64,000 nucleotides of DNA from Nitrosopumilus ureiphilus (GTDB taxonomy: Archaea > Thermoproteota > Nitrososphaeria > Nitrososphaerales > Nitrosopumilaceae), in NCBI RefSeq assembly GCF_013407185.1, contig NZ_CP026995.1:1261913-1325912 (forward strand), written 5' to 3'. The translations under genes were made by a program, and so were the position numbers. Within the stretch, counting starts at the first letter, position 1; every line of letters starts with the position of its first letter. The notes beneath the pieces were generated by a model that searched no databases, was not told where the DNA came from, and saw nothing but the letters and a program-made list of their open reading frames with translations. Shown one piece after another: positions 54,018 through 62,714 of the stretch.

Positions 54018-54069
54018 TTAGTCTAGTTTAACTGATAGAAAAGTATCACTTAGTCTTCATTTTATTAAT
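54018..54069 (+). promoter_or_regulatory. Shared promoter/operator block upstream of the integrase-N chimera
   Basis: TTAGTCTTCATTTTATTAAT at 54050-54069 matches 18 of 20 bases of the sequence at the same place before the integrase gene (63913-63894, reverse strand). A further TTAGTCTAGTTTAA at 54018-54031 matches 12 of 14 bases of the 16-bp repeat there. The conserved TTAGTC elements suggest an operator or a common promoter inherited with the gene. Confidence 0.55.
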
Positions 54070-54074
54070 TAAAC

Positions 54075-54839
54075 ATGAGCGAAACAATCGTGAAAGAACA
54101 ATACAGTGAATTAGAATGGTTAGAGGATTTATTCAATTCGTCAGAATCAGAGAGAACTGTTGTAGTAGCAAAAGCACCCTTGAGATCTTTTGACCTATTT
54201 TGTCAAAGTCAAAATGTTACAAGAGAGGACATGATCAAGAGATATCAAAAATGGTTTAAACCCGAGAAAGAAAGTGAAGTAGAACAAGACATAGCAGAAA
54301 ATAAATTTTTGAGAGCTAACTTGGTAGGAAAATTAGCCAACATTTTTACGGATTTAGAAAAGAAGGAGTTAAGATATTTAGGAAAAATCAAGGCGATAAT
54401 ATCTTCTGAGGGAATTGAAGTTGAGAAAAAATACCAACAAGGATTTAGAATAAAGACATTTTGTAAGTTAATGTTTTCATGTAATCGTTTTCCTAAATGT
54501 CATGATCAATCTCAAGGATTTTTTCGTAGATGGATAATTGTAAAATGGGATAGGAATTTTGAAAACGATCCTGAAAGAATTGAATATCTTAAAGAAAAAT
54601 TAATTGAGAATAAATCAGAAATAAATCTAGTCTTTTCCAATCTTGTTACAATTGCCAATCGGTTAAACAAAGTTGGAAGATTTACTCATACCAAAGATTA
54701 TAAAGTCATTCAAAAAATGTGGAATGAAAATGCAAACCCATTAGAACAGTTTTACACCAACTGCATTATTGACAGCGAATGTAATAGAACTAAACGAGAG
54801 ACATATCAATTCTACAAAAATTATTGTTATGAGATATGA
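54075..54839 (+). CDS. Chimera: integrase N-terminus fused to half of a D5-like SF3 helicase
   Basis: A 254-residue protein. Residues 12-62 (LFNSSESERTVVVAKAPLRS, FDLFCQSQN, MIKRYQKW) align with residues 16-65 of the integrase at 62,992. Residues 75-160 switch to a D5/P4-type helicase: ENKFLRANLVGKLANIF, GKIKAIISSEGIEVEKKYQQ, KLMFSCNRFPKCHDQSQGFF and RRWIIVKW. The helicase Walker A loop is missing. The C-terminus (NPLEQFYTNCII) resembles the region after D5. A recombination remnant of an integrated virus or plasmid is the best explanation. Confidence 0.75.
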   Translation: MSETIVKEQYSELEWLEDLFNSSESERTVVVAKAPLRSFDLFCQSQNVTREDMIKRYQKWFKPEKESEVEQDIAENKFLRANLVGKLANIFTDLEKKELRYLGKIKAIISSEGIEVEKKYQQGFRIKTFCKLMFSCNRFPKCHDQSQGFFRRWIIVKWDRNFENDPERIEYLKEKLIENKSEINLVFSNLVTIANRLNKVGRFTHTKDYKVIQKMWNENANPLEQFYTNCIIDSECNRTKRETYQFYKNYCYEI

Positions 54840-54922
54840 GAAACCCCACTTGGAATGGGCCAATTCAGTTCCCTCTGTTGGGACAGACGACTTTATTAAA
54901 AGGAAAAAACTAATAGAATAAA

Positions 54923-55459
54923 TTGTCACAAACCAAACCAAAACGTCCTACTGGTCTTACTGTTTTAGGAATTCTTTACATTATAACTGCAATTACAAAT
55001 TTCGTTTCGGCTATGGAGACATTTAGAGTCTATCAGGCTACAAAATTATGGTCTGATGGAGATAGTGTTCTTGGAATGGTTTGGTTTTTTTTATTTATTA
55101 CTATGATTTTATTTTTTGTAATAGCAGGTCTAATATTTTCTGGGAAGGGAAGAAAAGCTATAATAGGTTTAGTAATTGCCACTATTGTTCTAGGGGTAAT
55201 TTCTTTGATGGCACAGAGTCCAGCCGCCATTATGTCTATTATTGTTAATATTATAATTATTATTTATTTGAGAAAACAACATGTGAAAGAATATTTTGAT
55301 GGCACATCAATTCAATCTACTTTTTCTTCCGAGTCTAATCTTCATCCACCATCAACTTCAACAGATGATGCTGAACCTTTAGACATACTTAAGAAAAGAT
55401 ATGCAGAAGGCGAAATAACCAAAGAAGAGTTTGATGACATTAAAAAAGATTTGATGTAA
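54923..55459 (+). CDS. Membrane protein with C-terminal SHOCT domain
   Basis: A 178-residue protein starting at TTG. Four hydrophobic helices span residues 10-120 (GLTVLGILYIITAITNFV; VWFFLFITMILFFVIAGLI; GLVIATIVLGVISLM; IIVNIIIIIYL). The C-terminal 30 residues (LDILKKRYAEGEITKEEFDD) are a SHOCT domain, a short helical oligomerisation motif. Role unknown; the next gene carries SHOCT-like repeats too. Confidence 0.75.
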   Translation: MSQTKPKRPTGLTVLGILYIITAITNFVSAMETFRVYQATKLWSDGDSVLGMVWFFLFITMILFFVIAGLIFSGKGRKAIIGLVIATIVLGVISLMAQSPAAIMSIIVNIIIIIYLRKQHVKEYFDGTSIQSTFSSESNLHPPSTSTDDAEPLDILKKRYAEGEITKEEFDDIKKDLM

Positions 55460-55582
55460 ATTTTTTACTCCATTTTTACTTAATTTCAATTAGTGTATAT
55501 TATCAGAGTATTGGTGAAGAATCAATTGTAATTCTAAAAAAAATTTAAAATGTATTTAAACCTAAAATACAATACAAAGAAA

Positions 55583-56830
55583 ATGTTTTGTAAACAATGC
55601 TCTGCTGAAAATATGCCTAACTCAAAATTTTGTACAACATGTGGTAGTAAACTTCATACAATTAAAGAAAAACAATCAGTAACAATTCTTAATAAAATAT
55701 CAGAAATTGATTTAAAAAAATTAAAAATTCAGTTAGCAAAAGGAGAAATCACTCCTGTAGAATTCCAAGAAAAGCTAAAATTGATAAAATCAGGAAAAAT
55801 GAACGCAGTAATTACATCAAAAAAAGAAAAACAATCAGTAACAATTCTTAATAAAATATCAGAAATTGATTTAAAAAAATTAAAAATTCAGTTAGCAAAA
55901 GGAGAAATCACTCCTGTAGAATTCCAAGAAAAGCAGCAACAGTATTCATCAAAAATTAAAAAAAACAAAGTACATTTTGAAAGTTTGTTAAAAAAAGGAA
56001 TGGAATTATTTAATCATGGTCAACACAAAGAGGCAACAAAGTATTTTGATAAAGCATTAAGCATAGAGCCTAAAAAAATCAATTTATTAATTTTGAAAGG
56101 AAAATCACTTTATTACTTAAATAAATTCAAATCATCAATATCCTATTTTGATGAAGTTTTAAAATTAGAACCAAATAACATTGAAGTTTTAGAGTATAAG
56201 GGACAAGTGTTAAGTAGAATTAAAAGATATGATGAAGCACTTTTAATTTTTGATGTAACTTTGGGCATTAATTCTAAAAATCCCTCTGTGTGGATAGAGA
56301 AGGGAGATACAATAATGAAAAAAGTATTACATCAAAAGACACCACAACATCCTAGATTAAGAACCGCCTTTCAATCAGGACAAAGTGCCAAATTCAAAGA
56401 AGCAATAACATGTTTTGATAAAGCATTAAAATTCAATTCAAATAACATAGATGCACTAAACAGAAAAGGAGATGCGTATTGCTTGTTAGAAACATTAGGA
56501 GAAAACAAAGGCTGGTCATTTAGAGATGGAATCAAATGTTATGACAAAGTACTAAAAATTGAACCAGAAAATAGAATTGCATTAAACAATAAAGGAGATG
56601 CATATCTGAATACAAAATATGGTGGATGGTATAAAACGGCAATAACATGTTTTGATAAGATTCTTAGAAAAAATCCAGATGATGTTATTGTATTATGTAA
56701 TAAGGGAAGAGCCCTTAGTCTAAAAGGAAAAATCAAAGACTCTCTACCGTATTTTGATAAAGCATTATCAATTGAACCTAATAATTTAAGAGCACTAGAA
56801 CTCAAAAAAATAGCACTTTCAAAGCATTGA
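55583..56830 (+). CDS. Zinc-ribbon, SHOCT-like repeat and TPR protein
   Basis: The ATG at 55583 (MFCKQCSAENMPNSKF) is preferred over one 11 codons upstream, because the zinc ribbon then lies at the extreme N-terminus as in the paralog at 58,376. Then come two perfect copies of a SHOCT-like segment (IDLKKLKIQLAKGEITPVEF), and at least seven TPRs (ATKYFDKALSIEPKKINLLI; SISYFDEVLKLEPNNIEVLE; AITCFDKALKFNSNNIDALN). Total 415 residues. Probably a scaffold for protein complexes. Confidence 0.8.
   Translation: MFCKQCSAENMPNSKFCTTCGSKLHTIKEKQSVTILNKISEIDLKKLKIQLAKGEITPVEFQEKLKLIKSGKMNAVITSKKEKQSVTILNKISEIDLKKLKIQLAKGEITPVEFQEKQQQYSSKIKKNKVHFESLLKKGMELFNHGQHKEATKYFDKALSIEPKKINLLILKGKSLYYLNKFKSSISYFDEVLKLEPNNIEVLEYKGQVLSRIKRYDEALLIFDVTLGINSKNPSVWIEKGDTIMKKVLHQKTPQHPRLRTAFQSGQSAKFKEAITCFDKALKFNSNNIDALNRKGDAYCLLETLGENKGWSFRDGIKCYDKVLKIEPENRIALNNKGDAYLNTKYGGWYKTAITCFDKILRKNPDDVIVLCNKGRALSLKGKIKDSLPYFDKALSIEPNNLRALELKKIALSKH
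55664..55775 (+). repeat. 112-bp direct repeat, copy 1
   Basis: Identical to 55823-55934, offset 159 bp (53 codons), inside one reading frame. It encodes the segment with ISEIDLKKLKIQLAKGEITP. Confidence 0.85.
55823..55934 (+). repeat. 112-bp direct repeat, copy 2
   Basis: Second copy of the 112-bp sequence at 55664-55775. Perfect nucleotide identity, including synonymous positions, indicates a recent tandem duplication rather than selected protein repeats. Confidence 0.85.
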
Positions 56831-56922
56831 AGAAAATTTAAGATGAATGATCATCTTTTGTATTCTAACTCATGATCTTCTTTGCGATTTGACAACCCAA
56901 CATTACACAAAGTATTGAGTAA

Positions 56923-58383
56923 TTACATTCTCGATTTATCTGGAAGATATTCAGGTGGAATTATGCCAGATGCAATATCGATTGCGTGATCTTTCATGAT
57001 TTCAATATCCTCATGAGGAAATGTGGGTAAATTTTGTAAATGTGACCAAAGACAGGAATAGCTCACAGAAATATTCTTTCCAAAATTGTCAACCAGAAAT
57101 TTCAAAATTACTAAGTGTGGTGCACTTTTGGTTCCTTTATAGGATATTTTTGCAAAGTCCCACGCAACTTGTTTGGCCCATGTTTGAACAATTGCGTCAA
57201 TTTCCCTTCGTGTGTATCCTTTGTCTGCAGCAAAATCAACAAAAATGTTTGCACTAGCTTTCTTTGGTCCTAGTTTTTTTAGTATTTCTTTTCCAAGCAA
57301 TTCTTTCGATTTGTCTACCCAAGCTTTTTGGGTATGTAGTGCTCCACCTTTCTCCATTATACAATAGCCAACATCCTCAAAAAATTTTCCAGTATTTGAT
57401 ATTACGAAATTATCCCATTTTTCTTTAAACAAATCTGCAATGGATTTTGGTGTTTCCACCATTCCTGTCCAAGGCATATGAACTGGTACTTTGTCTTTAA
57501 TGTCTTCAGTTCTGAGGAGTTTTGGCCTTCCCCATTTCGTATCCATTATTCCTATTGCAATAAGCGGAAGATACAATGAACCAAGTTGTGTCCAATTGAG
57601 ATTAGACTCAACGAAAGGATCATGAGATTCAGATGAAGTGTTTTCTGAAACTTCAACCACACTATTGCTAAATGATTGATTTGTGATATCTGTAATTCCT
57701 TCTAATGGCGGATAGTTTATTTCAATGTCGGGATTATGCCACCAATCAATTAGATTTTGTGATGCCTCTTCAAGATTTTCGGAATTTTCAGGCAATGTTC
57801 CGTGAATTTCAGGAAGATTTATTGAATCACTTTCTTGTGAAGGAATCCAATTGGGGGGTATCGGGTGATATGCTGTATTATCCGTAGTGGTGGATTCTAT
57901 TTGAGAATGCTCATAGGAATTAGTTTTGTAAGAACTATTATTTGTTGAAAGATTCTCGTTTGAAACTTGTGATTTTGGTTCAACTATGCCCCCATCTGCA
58001 TCTTCTGAGAGGTCTGCATCTTCTGAGAGGTCTGCATCTTCTGAGAGGTCTGCATCTTCTGAGAGGTCTGCATCTTCTGAGAGGTCTGCATCTTCTGAGA
58101 GGTCTGCATCTTCTGAGAGGTCTGCATCTTCTGAGAGGTCTGCATCTTCTGAGAGGTCTGCATCTTCTGAGAGGTCTGCATCTTCTGAGAGGTCTGCATC
58201 TTCTGAGAGGTCTGCATCTTCTGAGAGGTCTGCACTAGATGGGTCTTCCCCTCCAACGTAATCACTCGCAGGGCCATAGATAAAATCTCCCTGATCAGTA
58301 ATATCCCCATACACATCATCTACCGGTACATCTCCAACAGGTCCACTTGGACCAATATCTGGAACATCACCAAAATCACTCAT
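56923..58383 (-). CDS. Repeat-containing acidic protein, unknown function
   Basis: A 486-residue protein. Residues 1-50 are Asp/Gly/Pro-rich and disordered. Residues 52-130 are thirteen perfect repeats of LSEDAD (18 bp each). Residues 130-270 are Ser/Asn/Pro-rich and low complexity. Residues 275-486 form a folded alpha/beta domain (SLYLPLIAIGIMDTKWGRPK; FFEDVGYCIMEKGGALHTQK; AWVDKSKELLGKEILKKLG) that I do not recognise. No signal peptide or membrane helix. It overlaps the next gene by 8 bp, so is cotranscribed with it. Confidence 0.75.
   Translation of the reverse strand: MSDFGDVPDIGPSGPVGDVPVDDVYGDITDQGDFIYGPASDYVGGEDPSSADLSEDADLSEDADLSEDADLSEDADLSEDADLSEDADLSEDADLSEDADLSEDADLSEDADLSEDADLSEDADLSEDADGGIVEPKSQVSNENLSTNNSSYKTNSYEHSQIESTTTDNTAYHPIPPNWIPSQESDSINLPEIHGTLPENSENLEEASQNLIDWWHNPDIEINYPPLEGITDITNQSFSNSVVEVSENTSSESHDPFVESNLNWTQLGSLYLPLIAIGIMDTKWGRPKLLRTEDIKDKVPVHMPWTGMVETPKSIADLFKEKWDNFVISNTGKFFEDVGYCIMEKGGALHTQKAWVDKSKELLGKEILKKLGPKKASANIFVDFAADKGYTRREIDAIVQTWAKQVAWDFAKISYKGTKSAPHLVILKFLVDNFGKNISVSYSCLWSHLQNLPTFPHEDIEIMKDHAIDIASGIIPPEYLPDKSRM
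57995..58228 (+). repeat. Tandem array of thirteen 18-bp repeats
   Basis: TCTGCATCTTCTGAGAGG is repeated 13 times without a single mismatch, followed by a partial fourteenth. It lies inside a gene and is a multiple of three, so changes in copy number keep the frame open. Confidence 0.95.
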
Positions 58384-59194
58384 TAGTTTTCTCCATTTTT
58401 GCTAGAACATGATTTTTGTTTTCTATTACAAATGGATTATCAGGGTCATTCTCTAATGCTTGATCATAACATAATATTGCATCTTGATGTAAACCAAGAT
58501 TAGTAAGTTCATTGCCTTTACAAATAAGAGCATCTGTTCTCTTTGGATTAATTTCTAACACTTTGTTATAACAGTCTAATGCATCTTGAAAATTACTTAA
58601 TCTTGAAAGAATATTTCCTTTAATGTATAGAATATCAATATTGTCAGGTGAATAATTCAGTGCATCATCAATACAAGATAATGCCGATTTTTGACTGTCG
58701 ATTCTACTTAACGCTTTTGCTTTATTACATAAGATGAATGGATTAGTTGAATCAATTTCCAATGCTTTGTTGAACCAATCTATTGCAGTTTTATCCTCAC
58801 CAGAATTGGCAAGAGCCTTTGCTTTATTATGTAAGGCATGAACATTTTTAGAATTAATTTCCAATGCTTTATCATAACAAAGTATTGCATCTTTATAGAC
58901 TCCTACAGAAGCAAGTACATCGCCTTTATGACTAAGTGCAATTTCATCATTAGGGGAAATTTTTAATGCATTGTTAAAATAGGAAGTCGCTTCCAAATAT
59001 TTTCCAGCATATAAAAAAGAAATTCCTTTATTATTTAACCAAGAGACTTTGTTTTGTTTTTCTTCATCAAGTTGATCAGATGATGAGGAAGTATGTTTCC
59101 CAGAAGGAGGGACCAATAAAGAACCACAATGTTTACAAAACTTAGAAGGTGTAGATATTTTTGTACCACATTGGCCACAAAAAAAATTATTCAT
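58376..59194 (-). CDS. Zinc-ribbon TPR protein
   Basis: A 272-residue protein. The N-terminus FFCGQCGTKISTPSKFCKHC is a zinc ribbon. Residues 45-270 are about seven TPRs with near-consensus spacing (ATSYFNNALKISPNDEIALS; AILCYDKALEINSKNVHALH; AIDWFNKALEIDSTNPFILC). It is the clear paralog of the protein at 55,583, though without SHOCT-like segments. Likely a cytoplasmic scaffold. Confidence 0.85.
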   Translation of the reverse strand: MNNFFCGQCGTKISTPSKFCKHCGSLLVPPSGKHTSSSSDQLDEEKQNKVSWLNNKGISFLYAGKYLEATSYFNNALKISPNDEIALSHKGDVLASVGVYKDAILCYDKALEINSKNVHALHNKAKALANSGEDKTAIDWFNKALEIDSTNPFILCNKAKALSRIDSQKSALSCIDDALNYSPDNIDILYIKGNILSRLSNFQDALDCYNKVLEINPKRTDALICKGNELTNLGLHQDAILCYDQALENDPDNPFVIENKNHVLAKMEKTNE

Positions 59195-59268
59195 CCTTAA
59201 TCCTCTAAAAACACATCCTTTCTAGACATGAATTGTATCACTGTTAATAAAAAATATAAATTTAATAT

Positions 59269-60630
59269 TCAAATCTTACTCCATACCATACGAATTATAA
59301 TTACAGGGGCTATAAAGTACATCCCAATATTCAAAAGAATCAAACTAATTCCATATCCCAATACTGATTCCTCCGAATCCATATCAACATAGTTTAGAAT
59401 AGAAAGTGAACTGATCATTGGAGTTATTACAAGTTTTACTGCTTCTTTGAATAGGGGATTTTCACGTTCATAATCTGCAATCATTGGAGAAAATGAGTAG
59501 TAAAATTGATTAAATGATTCCATAAAATTTGTGCCCGATTCTGATCGCAATAATGAATTGTCTCGAAGTTCTCGTAATTGTTGTACTTGTGATGCTAGTT
59601 CTGAACCAAATGTGGCTGTTGCAATTAAACAACCACCTCCTTGATCATCATAATCTCTTACTTCATCTTCAGCAATAATTTTTATCAGAGATACTTTTGT
59701 GAATCCTAAAAAATCTCCTCCAGTAGGAATGAGAGTCACTCTTGCACCAGGTATTGGAATTGAAGAGTCACATTCCACATCACCCACAAATCTGCCATCA
59801 ACAAATTGTAGAGAATCATAATGGCCTTCTCCTTCTTCAATACAGGGACCTGTAAGATGTGCTGTATCATCATTATATACAGAACCACTATATTTTACAG
59901 GATACGACTTTAGATAATGGTCTTCCAGTTCTACACTAGAAATAATTCCATTTTCTATTGTTAATTCACCAATGATGACATACTTTTCAACTTCACCCTT
60001 CATAATCGGTGTAACAAAACTGAGATCATAGATGCCATCATACTCATTTGTTACAAGTTTTTTTAGAGTTGGGTCCACAACACACATAGGAACATTATCA
60101 ATTACTGTCAATTCTAATCCTTCATTACATCTAACATGTTCTGGGACTCTTCCTTTTTCTACTTGTATTTCAGGAGGTAAATATTGAGAATCATATCCAT
60201 AAATTACACCACAGTATTGATGAACATCATCCCCTAGCGTAAAAGTGCCAATAAACTCTATTGCATTGTAACCTGCTGGAAAATCTAATGTAAAAATTCT
60301 ACTAGAAGGAGTGGTTTGAATTGTCGAATCTGTTTCTTCTCCATTAACTAGTACTACTATCATCAAATCTAGAGATTCACAACCTTGATTTATTGAATAC
60401 ACCATTGTTCTTGGAATTTCTACCGTTATTTGACTAGCCGTATCAGATTCTACAGTCATAAAAACAGTAGGAGTAAATTCATCAATACATGACTCTAAGA
60501 CTTTTCCGTGAGTGACGGTGTAATCTAATTCAATATCTTCTGAATCTGAACATATTGTTTCAAAGGCTTCAATTCCTGTAGTTATTCCAATTAATCCCAT
60601 AACTGCAAAAAAGATTATGAATAAATTCAA
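59269..60630 (-). CDS. Secreted membrane protein with CFI-box domain
   Basis: A 453-residue protein. It has an N-terminal hydrophobic signal (LFIIFFAVMGLIGITTGI). An outer beta-rich region fills residues 25-320. Then GGGCLIATATFGSELASQV and LRELRDNSLL form a CFI-box-type domain (CFIATAAYGSxxxxxVxxLRxFRD), followed by SPMIADYERENP and one or two C-terminal membrane helices. CFI-box proteins are common on archaeal cell surfaces; function is not established. Confidence 0.8.
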   Translation of the reverse strand: MNLFIIFFAVMGLIGITTGIEAFETICSDSEDIELDYTVTHGKVLESCIDEFTPTVFMTVESDTASQITVEIPRTMVYSINQGCESLDLMIVVLVNGEETDSTIQTTPSSRIFTLDFPAGYNAIEFIGTFTLGDDVHQYCGVIYGYDSQYLPPEIQVEKGRVPEHVRCNEGLELTVIDNVPMCVVDPTLKKLVTNEYDGIYDLSFVTPIMKGEVEKYVIIGELTIENGIISSVELEDHYLKSYPVKYSGSVYNDDTAHLTGPCIEEGEGHYDSLQFVDGRFVGDVECDSSIPIPGARVTLIPTGGDFLGFTKVSLIKIIAEDEVRDYDDQGGGCLIATATFGSELASQVQQLRELRDNSLLRSESGTNFMESFNQFYYSFSPMIADYERENPLFKEAVKLVITPMISSLSILNYVDMDSEESVLGYGISLILLNIGMYFIAPVIIIRMVWSKI

Positions 60631-61001
60631 TTTGTATAATTTAACATCATCTTCTTTTAATCACGATAACTACAATAATAACAATTATTACTATAAATGC
60701 AAAACCAATACTGAATTAATACAGTGTAAATCAATTTACTGAATACCGCTTACGGAGCACATACGGTTGGTTCCAATATCTTTCATGCCCAACCCTAGTT
60801 AGAGTGTCAATGTGATCTGACAAATCATTCTCCGAGATTTGAAATCCGTGAAACAAAAATTTCAAATTCGATAGAAATCATTTATACCGTATGTTGAAGA
60901 GACGATTTAGGCACAAATCCTGACACTTCTAGTTTTGAACTTTCTTCTATTGACAATCTCAAATCTAAAAGAGTAAAGTTTTGATCATAATGTGTCAGGA
61001 A
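60631..61001. other. Intergenic stretch without a convincing gene
   Basis: About 370 bp upstream of the CFI-box gene. The first part contains a hydrophobic frame without a good start (IGFAFIVIIVIIVVIVI, reverse strand near 60,660-60,720). The rest is AT-rich with no feature I can support. Confidence 0.5.
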
Positions 61002-61109
61002 CTACAGCAGATTATCCCCGACATAATATGAAACAATACCAACATACCCAATGAGAATCCAAGCCCATAGAGGTATTTCTTCCAAGACGTCTTTTATTGT
61101 ATCAATCAT
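61002..61109 (-). CDS. Single-span membrane micropeptide
   Basis: A 35-residue frame, ATG to TAG: an amphipathic lead (MIDTIKDVLEEIPLWAW) and one helix (ILIGYVGIVSYYVG). Composition is that of many small thaumarchaeal membrane peptides. Function unknown. Confidence 0.45.
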   Translation of the reverse strand: MIDTIKDVLEEIPLWAWILIGYVGIVSYYVGDNLL

Positions 61110-61399
61110 AACTTACAATGATCTTTTCACTAGAATATAAAATTGCATTTACCATCCTAAATAACAAAAAGTACACAACTAAGTAACGTTCAATTCTATT
61201 TTTTAAAATATTGTAATAGATAATTAGCAAATACTAATTTCTATTATTCAGTCATGAAAACAATCAATGAGAAACTAATGAAATAATATTTTCAGTCATA
61301 AAATCTTCTCTTTATTATTTTAAATCAAGTGCATTTTGTATGATAATTGAATTTGTAGTAGTAAGAGAAACCTGTCACAAATGGGAGGGTTTAAAGTAA

Positions 61400-61801
61400 T
61401 TGCCTAAGAGTGGGCACTTACCGGATATCTCAAAAAACTTTGGGTTTTTTAAGAATTTTGCAGTTAACTCTTTGAATCGCAAAGATTATTCAGGAGCTCG
61501 GTCAGCATTGTATTCTCTTAATGGTTGTCTAGGAGATGAATATCTGGTAACAATCAGTTCAAATAAATATAAACAATCTTTGAAAGACCAATCAACATAT
61601 CAATGCAATCATTGTAGGATGTCAGTTTCGAAGACTTTCAATGAGGGTGAAGAAAACACATACACAAAAGAAATTCAGGTTCCAACAGAAATTCTAATAT
61701 CAAAAGTTCATATTTTTGAGATAAATTTACCATTAGTATTAGCAATATTTTCAGAAAGTAAAACAACAAAAAATACTCAGAGATATTATTTTCAAACCTA
61801 A
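61400..61801 (+). CDS. Hypothetical protein, possibly the 3' part of an interrupted gene
   Basis: A 133-residue frame starting at TTG, immediately after an in-frame TAA at 61397. An ATG-started 19-codon frame (61340-61396, ending ETCHKWEGLK) runs into that stop in the same reading frame. Joined, it would be a protein of about 153 residues. It has a zinc-like CNHCRMSVSK near residue 70, and a C-terminal beta region. Either the first part is a leader, or a stop mutation has broken the gene. Confidence 0.45.
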   Translation: MPKSGHLPDISKNFGFFKNFAVNSLNRKDYSGARSALYSLNGCLGDEYLVTISSNKYKQSLKDQSTYQCNHCRMSVSKTFNEGEENTYTKEIQVPTEILISKVHIFEINLPLVLAIFSESKTTKNTQRYYFQT

Positions 61802-61851
61802 GAACATAGGCATTACACATGAATCTAGAATACTTAGTATTTTCTTACAAG

Positions 61852-61867
61852 TTAGTCCAGTCTAATT
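61852..61867 (+). repeat. 16-bp direct repeat, left copy
   Basis: TTAGTCCAGTCTAATT, identical to 63932-63947. The two copies lie 2,080 bp apart in the same orientation and bracket the HNH, zinc-finger and integrase genes. They may be attachment or regulator sites. Confidence 0.7.
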
Positions 61868-61951
61868 GTGAATTAAATCTAAGTTAGTTCATAACATTTA
61901 CGCCTAGAAGGACGTTTTGAGGAATTTGAATTATTTTTAGGTACAAACGGT

Positions 61952-62671
61952 TCAAGGATTGGAATTTCTTTCTCGTTCTGTCTTATGCGTATGGCAATTC
62001 TTACAAAGTGCTTGACAGTTACTAGGATCAGTATTCCAAGAACGGCCATCTATGTGATCATAGTCAAAGTAAACTAATCTGCCATTAACTAGACCTATTC
62101 TCCTACCACAATCATTACACCTATTATCTTGTTTTCTCAAAGTTTGTGATTCAATTTCTCTACCAAATGAACGTCTAGATTGTTTTTCTGTATATTCTGG
62201 TTCTGATTTTGATTGAGAAGTTTTTGCAATTACTGCAATAATTATGATGAAAATGATTACACCTATCACAACATATCCAATTTGTTCATCTTGAAGAACA
62301 ACATCACCTGTTTGTGAATCATATCTCATTCCTGTATTGGGATCAACAATTTGGTTACTTTGAGTATCTCTGCATGCAGGATTTCCTTGATTATCTAATC
62401 CATAATATGTTCCAGACGGACATTTCAAATCAGGATTCTGTGCTAATTGTTGTCGTCTCATTTCATCTTCTGATGTAAATTTATTTTGAGTAATTTCGGC
62501 TACTCGTTCACCATATCCCTCAGGTATAAAATCTGCACATCTAACCGGATCATGTTGCCAATTATCCTGACAGTATTCACTCATTATATCCCTAGAACCT
62601 GTCTGTGAAAAACTAGGAATGATTGTAATAGATAAAAGGAGAATAATTGACAGAATGGCAATAGATTTCAT
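61952..62671 (-). CDS. Membrane-anchored HNH endonuclease-like protein
   Basis: A 239-residue protein. A signal peptide (ILLLSITIIPSFSQ) leads into an outer domain of about 105 residues with four Cys. A transmembrane helix lies near 132-150 (YVVIGVIIFIIIIAVIA). The C-terminus is an HNH domain: CNDCGRRIGL, YFDYDHIDGRSWNTDPSNCQ, LCKNCHTHK, with zinc Cys pairs and the D-H...N...H core. The nuclease would face the cytoplasm. This is an unusual architecture; DNA uptake or entry defence is a guess. Confidence 0.75.
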   Translation of the reverse strand: MKSIAILSIILLLSITIIPSFSQTGSRDIMSEYCQDNWQHDPVRCADFIPEGYGERVAEITQNKFTSEDEMRRQQLAQNPDLKCPSGTYYGLDNQGNPACRDTQSNQIVDPNTGMRYDSQTGDVVLQDEQIGYVVIGVIIFIIIIAVIAKTSQSKSEPEYTEKQSRRSFGREIESQTLRKQDNRCNDCGRRIGLVNGRLVYFDYDHIDGRSWNTDPSNCQALCKNCHTHKTERERNSNP

Positions 62672-62714
62672 AAAACGATTTAACAGATTATGAACTTAAG
62701 CATTTTGAGATTAT

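Noticed and set aside
54075-54839. A complete SF3 helicase or primase
   Set aside because: Walker A and the N-terminal half are missing, replaced by integrase-like sequence.
57995-58228. A CRISPR array at the 18-bp repeats
   Set aside because: The repeats are directly adjacent without spacers and encode LSEDAD in an open gene.
57942-58319. Overlapping repetitive reading frames on both strands at the 18-bp array
   Set aside because: They are open only because the repeat unit lacks stops in these frames; the long gene on the reverse strand explains the sequence.
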